A stretch of DNA of 64,000 nucleotides. Source: Megamerina dolium. Taxonomy: Eukaryota; Arthropoda; Insecta; Diptera; Megamerinidae. Under the pieces are notes generated by a model. That model was not told where the DNA came from, searched no databases, and was given only the letters and a program-made list of their open reading frames with translations. Positions 50,180 to 60,821 of the stretch are shown here, piece after piece. The translations under genes were made by a program, and so were the position numbers. The stretch spans positions 55,342,508 through 55,406,507 of the forward strand of contig OY978528.1 in NCBI GenBank assembly GCA_963854835.1, written 5' to 3'. Positions within the stretch are counted from its first letter, which is position 1. Every line of letters begins with the position of its first letter.

Positions 50180-52255
50180 TATATATTTTATTGCTTTAGA
50201 AGCGTGATTTTATGTTTAAATAATAAGAAATTATATAAAAACGCTAACTTTACCAATTGGGATGCACATTTTATTTCATATTTTTTCTTTAAATCAAATA
50301 GATTTAGTTAAAATTTGTTCTGCCATACATTGGATGGTCACTTTAATGTACGTAGGTGCATATGTAAATTTCATGATGATGGCTACTTGGTGAAAAAAAA
50401 TCAAATATCAATTCGATTATATGTATGTGTTTAATTTTTTATTTTTTTTAAGAAAATAAAAGTAAATGTGTAAATGTAAATGTGCATAAAAGGTGTCCAT
50501 AGCATTTTATAAAATTCGTATTCATTTGAATTGACAACATAAATCGAGTGCTTATAGTTTGTACAAAACATAAGAACATTGCCCACATATGTGGGTGTAG
50601 TTACGACAACGAGTATGACTAAACATATAACTCGGTGAGTGTTTGTGTTTGTAGCTTTTCGTGTCAAATATTTTCCAATTTGATGGAATACTATTAAAGG
50701 ATTTCACAAAATGAAACGATCAAATAAATTCAACAATTTGGCTAGTATTACAAAATTTCTATGTACGAATATGAACGAATATGTTTAGAATCGATTGGCA
50801 GTAAAAATAAATGCTAAATAGTCATTTATGAGTATATGTATATGTATATGGTAAGCATATATATATGAGTATTATACATACTATATACATATTTGCATAT
50901 ATATATATATATGTAGATACATATAATACACGACAATTTGTGCAACATTGACCTTTTGTCAACATATCGTATATATATTAACATTCATATGAATATCATT
51001 ATGACCAAAAAAGCACCATATATACGTTCATAAAATCGCAAATAAAATACACACTTTCAATAGCAAATACTTACAATACTGAAAATTGTTAGAATGCTGG
51101 AATTTATGTGAAAGCAATTGTTGTCAGCAACAAAATAATAGCAAAATGATCCTTTGGAAATTGACAATTTCATCACCCAGATACCCATAAGTATATAACA
51201 AGTATCATATGTACATTGATACCTTTAATAATGTTGTCCTTTGGTAACAGTCAAGTAACATATATAGCTAACTATATGTACATGTCCATGAACAAATATC
51301 GTTATCATATAATACCATGTCGTTCATTTAGATTTTTGTTGCGTACAATTTCCATTTTATTACTTACATGTAGCAACAACAACAAGAATATCAGCATATC
51401 AATGAAATTATTGTATTAGGAAAATCAGTGTTGCCATGTATAAGTGCATATGGCTGTGTGTACATAATGGGTGTATATTGACATATATGATATGTGACAT
51501 TACTGATGACTAGGATTTTCACATACAATATCTGTTTATGGAGATGTGTGTAGCTGCGTGTATGTTTGAAAAGCATTTTTCTACTCTCAACTGCAAATGA
51601 ATAATTTTATTGTAATTGTATATTGCATTGTATTATCATCAGATGATCCAAAAGGGGCAAATATGCATATATGTACATATACTAAGCAGTAGTGGGAGTT
51701 AGGAAGTTATGGAATATTGTGGAAGAATATTTTCAGAAATCCTCGAGTAATTCGATGTACTCAAACAATCGTTATTAGTTATACTTTCAAGCATGATAAC
51801 TTCATATTTTTCGTACGAAAAGTTTCACAATATACATACGGAAAAATAAGTTTGTATGGGTGGTAGGCGTGATCTTAATACAATCACTCCTGTTTTCAAG
51901 TATCACTGTTAATTATCAAATACAATTGTATGTAGCAAATATCAGCTTGATAACTATATATTTTCTTGCGTAAAGTGCAATACACGTTCAACAACATGCT
52001 TTTGTTTGGAAGGTTTCCCATTCCTTACGTATCATAGTTCATAAAGTTTTAGTTTCTCAGCTGTACAAAAAAAAAAAAATATGAAAACATACATTCTTCG
52101 ACATATTTTTGTTCGATAGGTAAGCGTGTTTTTTATCCGATTTCGGATAAATACCAATTTTCAATTAGATCACTTTATAATTACGGCAGTTATTGAGCGA
52201 AAAGGTTATCTTTAATACCGTCTAAAATTTTCTGCTGGCTCAAAATCGTAAATAG
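50180..52255. other. AT-rich non-coding stretch
   Basis: No gene recognised. It contains alternating TATATA and ACATATGTA runs (50840-50960) and the second copy of the dispersed repeat at 51790-51905. Confidence 0.5.
51790..51905. repeat. Dispersed repeat, copy 2 (partner at 43945)
   Basis: Same order of motifs as 43945-44060: TTCGTACGAAAAG, CATACGGAAAAATAAG, TTTGTATGGGTGG, CAATCACTCCTGTTTTC. A more remote relative may lie at 52090-52150 (TTTTTATCCGATTTCGG). Confidence 0.55.
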
Positions 52256-52260
52256 ACATA

Positions 52261-52636
52261 CCACATTGACCAAAAAGTTCCCGGAATAACCACCGAGTGA
52301 CGCTCCCATCGTTCCAATTTGAGTTTTTTTATACATCCATACCATCCAACAGCCACCGAATTCACCTGATTCGCTCCCTGTGACTTCTTTCTGTTCAATC
52401 GAGTTAAAAAACCATTACGGGGAACGCGTTTCAGTAGCCGAGATGAAGTAATGGAAAAATGAAATGGAAGCACTAAAATAGATGTACTCTTGGCTACGTA
52501 ACTTTTGCAAATGTCAAGCTATGACGCTAAGATTTAGAGGTAATATCAAAAACAGATGTACCAAATTAACAAACTCAAATTGGAACGATGGGAGCGCCAC
52601 ACGGTGGTTATTCCGGGAACTTCTTGATCAAGGTGG
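52261..52636. mobile_element. 376-bp MITE with 66-bp inverted repeats
   Basis: The first 66 bp (52261-52326) and last 66 bp (52571-52636) are reverse complements with five mismatches. They share TTCCCGGAATAACCACC and GCTCCCATCGTTCCAATT. TA duplications sit at 52259-52260 and 52637-52638, consistent with a mariner-type transposase having moved it. The roughly 244-bp interior shows no readable transposase; the open frame at 52240-52473 mostly covers one TIR. A single-stranded copy would fold into a long hairpin. I do not recognise the family. Confidence 0.85.
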
Positions 52637-52639
52637 TAA

Positions 52640-53690
52640 ATAGATTTGTAATCGTCTCTCTTTATGTGACTAAGTTTGTACTATTGTGGAGTGAACACTA
52701 CATAGTATGAATTCTATGATTTTTATTTATTGCTCCGAAAGCAAATATTTGTATTTACATTTGTGTGTACAAACTGGGCAATCTTTTACGAATTATATAC
52801 AGAGTTGCTACAATTCTTTATAGATTGTATAGTACAATTGTTAACATTTTTCAAATCATTCAACACATTTTTCCATTGATACATCTATGTATAACATATG
52901 GACAAGTGTGTACATAACTATGTATGTGTATTACACCTATTTGTACGAGTAACAATATATAGCCTCACATAAATTGAGGCCTCTAGCAAATGCAAGTGTC
53001 AACAGGCCAATAAAAAGAAATTGTCACAAATTGAAATGTAAGAGAAGAGCGAGGGTAAAAAAAGAAGTAGTTCACAAGTTTACCACTACTAAGTACGATA
53101 TTTAGAAAAGAGTTAGAGCAATATTGGCATGTGTGTGTGTGGTCTGGTTATGTGGTTTGTTTATATTTATGTAAGTGTGTATCTACTTACACACGACTAA
53201 ATGTATGTGTTAATTTTCATTTTTGAGCTTTCAGGCATTTCATTCTATCGAAATTGTATTTATTTCCGAACGTAACTGGAATAAGAAAGAACATTGTGGA
53301 TAGTTTAATATGCATTTTTCCAATTTTGAGAAATACGTAAAACATTTCTTTGGGATATGTACCAATAGAGGTAGGGATATTTGGTATTCAGTTTCTTTTA
53401 CAAATACATAGAATTTCATATTAGAGAACATTTTTGTGCAAGTCATAACAGATTGATACTGCAACACGTTCAACTAAAAATTGTATTCCATAAACACATA
53501 TATATTTGTTTAAATTTTTTGAAATATTCTCCATAGGAATTTTTTCATTAAGTAATTAATTAATCCTAGAATTAAGAAAAATCAACAAATATACGTTTTT
53601 ATAAATTTTTCTTCTACAGCTCCCAGCAGTCTCTTCTAGGAGTGTAAAGCGTATGATTCCCACTAATATTTTCTGCTCAACATTTTCCGT
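52640..53690. other. Non-coding stretch
   Basis: No gene or element end recognised. Confidence 0.5.
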
Positions 53691-53694
53691 GAAC

Positions 53695-54025
53695 ACATTT
53701 AGCCTCTATTTCCACCTTTTAAGGGAACGCTCATACAACAAGAATTTAAAAACATGTGAGAATCGAAATAAAACTTATAAAGTATCAAGGAATCGACCAT
53801 AGTGGGGCAAAGTATGACGTTAATCCTCTTTAGTTTTACTTTCAAATATATTTAAACTTTAGCTCCATCCTTTAAGGATGGTGCCATACCAAATGAGCTT
53901 CAAAACATCTGAAAATCGATTTTATTGTGGGGAAATGTAACGTAAACCCCCTTTGGTTTTGTCTCTACTCCTTAAAGTCGCTGTCATACAAAATGAACGC
54001 AAAATACTTGGAAGTCTACAAATAA
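53695..54025. repeat. Degenerate tandem array of about three units
   Basis: Three successive segments begin CTCTATTTCCACCTTTTAAG (53703), AGCTCCATCCTTTAAGG (53862) and CTCTACTCCTTAAAG (53961). Each continues with a CATAC(A)AAATGA-like stretch and the first two with a GAAAATCG / GTGGGG / GTAACG(T)AA..CC block. Spacing is uneven (about 160 and 100 bp) because of indels. The mariner at 54033 is inserted right behind the third unit. A possible fourth, more diverged unit (TTTTTCCACCCATTTGGG) lies beyond it near 55315. Confidence 0.55.
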
Positions 54026-54032
54026 CAACATA

Positions 54033-55227
54033 CGAGGGCGGTTCCAGAACTATCCAACCTAAAAAAGAAAACACAATAAATTTGGGGAAATTTTTCTTTA
54101 TTTCTCAACATAATCTTCTTTCAGCTCTATACACTTTTCCCAGCGATATTCTATAGCTTCGATACGCTGTTTAAAGTATGAACTGGCTAGCTCATGAAAA
54201 AGCCATCTATCGCCATCAATCAAGCAATCTTCTACCACCCAGTCATTTTTTCAAAATTGGAAATAGCAAATAATCCAAAGGAGCTAAATCGAGCTTCGAG
54301 CTTTAACTCATTGATTTTGGCCATCGCAATAGCGGATGTGTGAACTGGTGCTTTGTCTTGAAGAAACAACACTTTCTTTTTCGCCAAATACGACATTTTT
54401 TCTTTAATTTCGTGACTTAAACGCTGAAACAAATTAACCGCCGTTGATTGTTTTTCCTTTTTGAAGATAATCAATAAAAATTATCCTACATACATCTTAA
54501 AAAACATACGGCTGCCTGCAGATGGAACTGTCTTCGCCTTCTTTTGACACGATTCTCCCCTTTCAGTCCACTGTTTTGACTGATCCTTTGTTTCAGATGT
54601 GAAGTGGTGGATCCATGTATCATCCAATTTTACGAATTGACGCAAAAACTCGGCTTTAACACTGTGAAACATCGCCAAAAACTCTGTAGAAACATATTTA
54701 CGACGTTGTTTTTGTTCTATTGTGAGCAAACAAGGCACCCATCTTGCACACAGCTTTTTCATCTCCAAATTTTCAGTGAATATACGACGTATAGCACTTT
54801 TTGCAATGCCTGGAATTTCATGTAGCTCACGTACCTTCAGCCGGCGATCCTCCAATACCATTTTGTGGATTTTCTTAACCGTTTCTGGCATGGCCACTTC
54901 AATTGGTCGACCAGTACGGTGTTCGTCGTTACGGTCGTAAATGAAGGAGCAGACTCCCCCAGAGTAAAATCTGGTTTGGCTTTAATATTCGTTGGACTGA
55001 GACCTATCAAATGAAAGTATTGAATTACATAATGGTGACCAATTTTTTCCATGTTTACAAATTCGCTGAGGTCGTTAACTTTCGATGGGTCCTAAAAAAT
55101 ACTAAACAACGTGGCGCCTTGAAACTTAAAACATATGTTTTAATTAATATGTGATTCCACTTTTCACCAAAGTAATTTCTTTCAAACTACTTCCGCCATC
55201 TATATTGTAGTTCTGGGACCACCCTCG
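54033..55227 (-). mobile_element. Mariner element, family A copy 2
   Basis: 1195 bp, with ends CGAGGGCGGTTCCAGAAC (left) and CGAGGGTGGTCCCAGAAC (right, reverse strand). TA lies at 54031-54032 and 55228-55229. The same family occurs at 28847 and 60822. Of the three copies this is the longest and keeps the best TIRs. Confidence 0.9.
54098..55052 (-). pseudogene. Mariner transposase pseudogene, family A copy 2
   Basis: The minus-strand start is MEKIGHHYVIQYFHL, then GLSPTNIKAKPDFTLGES. After SFTTV a deletion of about 45-50 bp removes the KYWV..FKRGRT segment and shifts the frame. The next frame carries PETVKKIHKMVLEDRRLKV, the second HTH (GIAKSAIRRIFTENLEMKK), RWVPCLLTIEQKQRR and FVKLDDTWIHHF (first Asp). 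After KTVPSAG the FWD.RG block is replaced by unrelated or rearranged sequence. It resumes with RLSHEIKEKMSYLAKKK, VLFLQDKAPVHTS (second Asp) and, in a shifted frame, DLAPLDYLLFPILKK (third Asp), then EYRWEKCIELKEDYVEK. The triad is still encoded but split over several frames. An ancestor of this copy could have been active. Confidence 0.87.
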
Positions 55228-55234
55228 TAGATGC

Positions 55235-57215
55235 CCAGGAACCGCCTCTAGAACGGTTATATGTAAATCTGAACTTAATTAGTTTTCAATTTCCAATATA
55301 TTTTTTGATCATATCTTTTTCCACCCATTTGGGAAGTCCCCAACAAAATTACAATTTTTTCAAGTGTTTGTCGGCATAATCGTTAAAAACCACAAGCTTT
55401 CAAAATAGCGAATTTTGTCAACGAGTGTAAGAGATTACGAGACAAGGTACTACTAAAGTGGGCATGAATCAATTGAAGGACTGTATATTATTTCGAAACG
55501 AAAGAAGAAGGAAAAAACAACTTTTACCCCACGTCGTCAGAGCCGTTCACAAGGAATATTCACTGTAAAATTATAGCTTTTCGTTCCTCTGACGAACTCA
55601 TTTCATATAGTGTCCTACAGTACAGTTTTTTGGGAGTTTATTTATAACAATACTCGGTGTAGAAAGGCAATGAAAGTTTCGAAGGCAACTAGAACTTTAG
55701 AGGCCCATTCAAGATATTGACATATTGAAGAAATTATAAGTTTCTAGTATGTATGTACTGTTCAATATCATGCTATATTATAATCAATGAATTATAAAGC
55801 CTCAGTACTATACATACTCTGCTCTATTCAGTATCATGATATATCATAGAACACAATCGCATTTTTATATCAATTCTGACTACATTAATATTCATATATG
55901 GTACTGAAGTTGAGATACTTAAATGTAAACACAATACTAATAAGTATTATAATAATCATAATGATGATGACGATGACTATGCTTAGAAGGTTTCTCAAAT
56001 CACAAATCCAAAAATGGAATCTTTGAAAAGTTTTCTGCTTTTTTTTTCTATTTGTTGTGCATTTGCTTTGGTTGTAATGATGCCTAAAAGTAGATTTTTC
56101 TTTTATGGATTTTAGTTGGATTTCATTTGCCTACTTTATTTTATTTATTTCACAAATAATTTCTCTTTTTATTTGTTGTTGGCCTTTTTGTGTTTAGCTT
56201 TTGCTGCTCATGCTGCTATTTTTGATACTCAATGCTCCTTAAATGACAATGGGTCAGATTATGATATTGGCGTCTTATTAAATTTTAATGAAAACGTAAT
56301 GGTACGAGTACATATATAATATCTACTATATAAATGTTTGTAATGTCGTTTGTTTTTGTTCATGTTTTATATGCAAAAGCGACAAGAAAACAAGAAGAAA
56401 AAGTCAAGTATCTCAAAAAGTTTTGGTAGCCTTTTGTTTTTCTTGTTGCTGTTGTTGTTGTTGTTCTTTATGGAGAAAATGTTACTCCGGAGAATTAATG
56501 TCAAACTTTATTCAACAGCAATACCTACTCACCAAAGTAACGGAAGAAAATTGGCTTCAATACCATTGAGATACAATTACAGCAACAGTACTAAGAGCAA
56601 AAGCAGCAATAAGGCGAACTAAAAATTTTGATTGCAGCACATAATGAGTAAGTGAGTGAGACAGTACGTATTCACAGTCAAAACGACCGATATGATGTTT
56701 ATGATTTTATGATTTTGTGATTTGGTGAGTTTTAATGTTGTTTTATGGGTAAAACTTTTGAGTGCACCAAAATAAAAAATAAATAAAAAAAAAAATAAAG
56801 TTTGTTCTCCTTATTCCCCATAAAATTATGATTATTTGATGAGAATTATTCACGATAAAAAGCAAAATATTTATTCGTGGAATACTATCGGAATACTTAC
56901 ATAAATACGTGTTTCGTATACACAATGACTCCATGCAGAGACAACAAATCGTTTTTGTATGCCATTTGAAATTAATATTTGATCAAATGTATTTGATATT
57001 TTCGTTGCTGTTATTTATGATATTTTTAAGTTTCATAAGTGAATCAATGTGAGGGAGATAGACGAAATGAGGTAGAGAGTAAGTGAGTGAGGAATGTTTG
57101 AAAATTTTGAATGTAATTTAATATAAATATATGTTACGCTATAATACACGACATGGATTGAAGTGTATGGCTTCTATTTTGCTATGTAGGAAGCTAGACA
57201 TTTCTTGAAAATTCT
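55235..57215. other. Non-coding stretch
   Basis: No gene supported. A frame at 56116-56319 has a hydrophobic start but begins at TTG and has no homologue I recognise. A TTG tract lies at 56444-56466 and AT/GA-rich patches elsewhere. Confidence 0.45.
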
Positions 57216-57229
57216 ATGGAATCAAAGTA

Positions 57230-57760
57230 CGCCGAATTTTAGACTAACTTCCTCGTCCCATCATCACTCCACTGAACTTTTGAAAGCCATAAAAGCACAG
57301 TACAGTCTTATGGTAGGGTGATGTAAGCAACAATTTCTGAAGAACTTTTCTTCTCATTGATAGATTCAGGATGCCAATGATTTGCTATTAAATGAAGCAA
57401 TGTCAGAAGTATACCTTGAAGGTGTAACTATTACCATTATTTTCCACTCCTTCTCGTACAACATGACATGCAATGTGTGTCACAAAGTCCATCTATACAA
57501 TATCAAGCTTAAGACAGATAGTGCTGTGGAAATCAGTTTTCACAAGCCGTGCTGATCATTAATGCCCTCAACTTAAACATTCACTACTCTAAGATCGTTG
57601 TTGGCGGCTTTCTACTTTTTGGGAATTGAATGGCTAAGAGGTCGACTTCATCCATAAACCACACAAACCATGGACAGTATGGATAAAGCATGACTAAAAT
57701 ACAACGATACCAACGATGTACTGACTAGCACTATTCAAGTTGACATATCAATCCCCTACC
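57230..57760 (+). pseudogene. LINE fragment left of SINE copy 4 (endonuclease/linker part)
   Basis: The coding content is weak by itself. It is placed here because the sequence right of the SINE (58140-58450) is readable LINE and because composition rises in GC over the same span. The last stretch before the SINE (NDVLTSTIQVDISIPYH) would sit in the linker between endonuclease and reverse transcriptase. Confidence in this half is low. Confidence 0.35.
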
Positions 57761-57766
57761 ACAAAT

Positions 57767-58137
57767 AAATTAAAAAAAAAAAAAAAATAAATATGTGGGA
57801 CATAAAGACCCAAACGGCTCATTGGCCGAGCTTATCTTCCATTACTGTTGTGCGTCTTAAATTTTGGACAATATTAGAAGGGACCTACTTATTTTAGCCG
57901 GTTCTGAACGGCAGAACACTTGTGACATCACTTTTTCTGAGCTTTGTCACAGAGTTCTTTAAGAAGCTTTTTCATGGCAAGTTGTTACTGTCGGAAGAAT
58001 TGACAATTGCTTGCCGACAGGTGGGTACCGTTTGAAAAAAATTTGTTATCGATATTAAATTTGTTATGCATCATCCGGGGATTGAACCACGACCTACAGA
58101 TCAGAAGGCGAACACTAACCACTGAGCTACGGCACCC
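57767..58137 (-). repeat. tRNA-derived SINE, copy 4
   Basis: The right end on the plus strand is CTGAGCTACGGCACCC, which gives an intact 5' head GGGTGCCGTAGCTCAG on the minus strand, followed by GTGGTTAG. The B box GGTCGTGGTTCAATCCC follows after a 2-bp shorter spacer. The body agrees closely with copy 3. The tail is AGCCGTTTGGGTCT, TTATGTCCCACATATTTA, and about 16 T. Together with copy 3 it shows the complete T-tailed element, about 355-370 bp. It sits between LINE-derived sequences. Confidence 0.83.
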
Positions 58138-58159
58138 GTATTGATACTATAACATATTG

Positions 58160-58455
58160 ATACTATAAACAGCGCCCTGAAGCTCCAAAATTAAACATCC
58201 AGTTAAGGGAACTGACTACAAATACCTTCAATGCATACAAATCACCGGTACTAGAAATATATGATAACAATAGATAGCCAATATCCTACTATCATACATA
58301 TCTTTAAGGCTTATGTCAGCCTAGGTTATATTCCAAATTTACGAAGACAAGCCAGAGTTGTCTTCATACCCTGAGCAGGTAATAACTCTCATATTGGTGG
58401 ACTTTAGACTAATTAGTCTGTGAACCTTCCACTTAAGACAATAGATAGATAAAAT
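58160..58455 (+). pseudogene. LINE reverse-transcriptase N-terminal fragment
   Basis: The frame reads QRPEAPKLNIQLRELTT then NTFNAYKSPVLEIYDNN, matching the F..yKSPGPDGI.P motif at the entry of the RT domain in R1/Loa/jockey-group LINEs. Next come AYVSLGYIPNLRRQARVVF, IP (with a stop) and AGNNSHIGGL, like the A...G..P..WR.A.V..IPK.GK..y segment. The ending ISL*TFHLR*TIDR corresponds to RPISL.SF.LK..ER. Stops and frame shifts are frequent. Motif order supports a reverse transcriptase beyond doubt, but the clade is a guess. Confidence 0.72.
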
Positions 58456-58459
58456 AAGT

Positions 58460-59750
58460 GTCAAATATGTACTCTAAGTAAGGAAATTCGATGTTTAATT
58501 TTATTTTGCTCATTCAATTCATATGATATTTTCGATAATACTACTACTATACTATACTACTGTACTACTTTAATACAAATGCCAGAATAATAGGATACTG
58601 AATCGTTAAATGGTTATATTTTTAGTTCATATGGGCATTGCGTTTAGAACATTTTTAATCTTCATAACACTTGTTTGTACATATATCCATAAGTTTATGT
58701 AGTCACATGACGATATCACGTCGATTAGTTACGTTAGCTAGCTGTGCCTGTAAATATAATTTTGCACCTTTGTTAGTCGTACGATAGTTAATATATAGTT
58801 TGATATGATCTATGCTCATATCGCCTAATATGTCGAATTTTGCAACAAACATCCAAGTACAATGACAATGCATTCGATAAATATGTGGTACCAATAACAA
58901 CAACAGTAACTGATGCGATATCATCTCACTCATACCTAAACATATTCGAATACTGACATACGAGTATCATATTTGCCTATATACGACCACCTGGTATTCA
59001 GCTCTCAACATCCTTTTTAACTGAATATTATCTTGATTTGCCTGAAAACATGTTGGCTTAGTTATGTATATTCATATGTACATATATACATACGTCTATA
59101 TGTATGTATGAATATCTGTTGTATGCGATATCATAGCAGGATATGCTTGTTCGTTTATGCTAGAATGAAGTTAATTCTATTCGCATGAAAATTATAGTGT
59201 ACCAACAAACATACAAATAGAAACATACCACTAGTATGTAGTATGTAGTTTATATATATTTGTGGCAAAATATCTCAGTGTCCATTGCTATTACAACATA
59301 ACACTTTTGAGTTTATATAAAACCGGCAGGTTACGATACAAACCTAATTCTACATATCTACGGATATTTACCGTGAGGCTAACAATACATGCAAATACTA
59401 CATACACATAGGTTCTATGTATTTGCACACATTAAAAAGGATACACATATCAAAGGATAAAATGTGTTGGCGTTTTGTGAAATTTTAACGCTGTAAGTGT
59501 CAGCGGATGTTGCCCCTCAGGCAAATATTTGTGTGCATATAAATACGCTTGTGTATATCTGTAGGTGCCCATGCATTAAGGTGAGGATAGAGGCTTACCA
59601 TGCTCTAATTGGAAGAAGTGCGAATAAAATGATTAGTGTTCGTATGTGTGCTGATGTCATCGGTGACAATTGCTATTACTGGAATAAGGAACTTAAAGGA
59701 TTCACAACACATCGGTTTACTATTAATATTGGGAATATGATGATCAACAC
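58460..59750. other. Non-coding stretch
   Basis: No gene recognised. The sequence has many ATATGTACATA-type words (59070-59110). Confidence 0.5.
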
Positions 59751-59756
59751 AAAAAA

Positions 59757-60018
59757 AGTAAATATGGCACTTATAAGCCCCGAAGTTGCCTATTGTGCGT
59801 GTTAAATTTTTGACAGTATTGGGAGGGACCTACTTATTTTAGCCGGTTTCGAAGGGCAGAACTCTTGCGACATCACTTTTTCTGTGTTTTGTCAGAAAGT
59901 TCTTTTAGAAGCTTTTCCATGGAAAATTATTACTGCCGGAAGAATTGCCAATTGCTTGTCGAGAGGTGCATATTGTTCGAAAGAAAAATCTTTTCGATGT
60001 TAAATTTGTTATGCTTTG
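59757..60018 (-). repeat. tRNA-derived SINE, copy 5, body and tail part
   Basis: The plus strand reads AAATATGGCACTTATAAGCC (tail side), CGTGTTAAATTTTTGACAG, GGACCTACTTATTTTAGCCG and GACATCACTTTTTCTG, then CTGCCGGAAGAATTGCC and AAATTTGTTATGCTTTG. It then stops at the point where a LINE 3' fragment starts. The head follows at 60689-60760. This copy has an extra 9-10 bp duplication (TTGTTATGC) at the break. Confidence 0.78.
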
Positions 60019-60605
60019 TTATGCTTCAACAAATAATAACCTCAATATCTGCCTACCTCGAAGTATCAGTTATCTGGGTTCCAGGACACAAGGGAATTGC
60101 AGGCAACGAGAATGCTGATGAGCTAGATCATAGGGGCTCATCTGCAGACAATGAACGAAGATCCAATGCCGATGTAGGTGTTCCCCTCTCCGAAGCTAAG
60201 TGGATTATTCAAAAATACTACCTAAACAAAGTGCAGCAGAAATGGACTAGCACCACGACCTGCGCAATTTCAAAAGCCAACTGGCCAGACTACAACGAGA
60301 AGAGGACAAGGACCCTTCTGAGTAGATCTAGGGCCGTCACACACAAACTAATAGCAGTATGCACAGGCCACTGGGCTATTGGTACGCATGCTGAGAAAAT
60401 GGGTTTCCCGCACAACGACTATTGCAGAAGCTGCAACGACATAACCGCTAAGGAGACGGTAGAGCATTTCTTGTGCAAATGTCCGGCCTTATCAAGAAAT
60501 CGATTAACATCCTTAGGTAGCCCTTTCTTTGATAACCTCGGACAGGTATCTGAAATAGAGATCTCCCATATCCTTCAGTTCATAAACAACTCCGGCTGGT
60601 TGTAA
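60019..60605 (+). pseudogene. LINE 3' fragment: RNase H domain and CCHC knuckle, mostly open
   Basis: The frame is open to the stop at 60603-60605. TSISAYLEVSVIWVPGHKG then IAGNENADELDHRGS is the C-terminal part of an RNase H domain (WVPGH.gi.GNE.ADEL). Then follows VPLSEAKWIIQKYYLNKVQ, WTSTTTCAISKANWP and HKLIAVCTGHWAIGTHAEKM. CRSCNDITAKETVEHFLCKC is a zinc knuckle of the C-x2-C-x11-H-x3-4-C kind, with PALSRNRLTSLG behind it. Domain order and motifs fit LINEs with a terminal RNase H (I/R1/Loa group). Upstream RT sequence is missing, as expected of a 5'-truncated insertion. It splits SINE copy 5, so the LINE inserted later. The long open frame indicates a fairly young insertion. Confidence 0.82.
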
Positions 60606-60688
60606 CATATCCTTTAACACTCAGTTGGTCTTAGCGAGATTTATGGCTCAAAACGGCATTTTGTTTGCTACTTGAGCGACCAGGGTCG

Positions 60689-60765
60689 CAGCCATTGGTT
60701 TGAACCAAGACCTACCGATCGCAAGGCCAACACACCAACCACTGGGCTACGGTACTCACAGTACA
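60689..60765 (-). repeat. tRNA-like head of SINE copy 5, beyond the LINE
   Basis: The plus strand CAGCCATTGGTTTGAACC, then AAGACCTACCGATCGCAAGG, CCAACCACTGGGCTACGG. On the minus strand this gives an A-box-like CGTAGCCCAGTGG and a B box GGTTCAAACC. It takes up the SINE where the 59757-60018 part ends. Confidence 0.75.
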
Positions 60766-60821
60766 CATGTAGACATTATTGATATTAAAAAATATAAGAA
60801 TAAGAATACATGTGTCTATTC

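Noticed and set aside
56116..56319. Frame with a signal-peptide-like stretch (LLLAFLCLAFAAHAA)
   Set aside because: It opens at TTG without an ATG, lies in AT-rich sequence, and its downstream part resembles no known protein. Hydrophobic frames are common by chance here.
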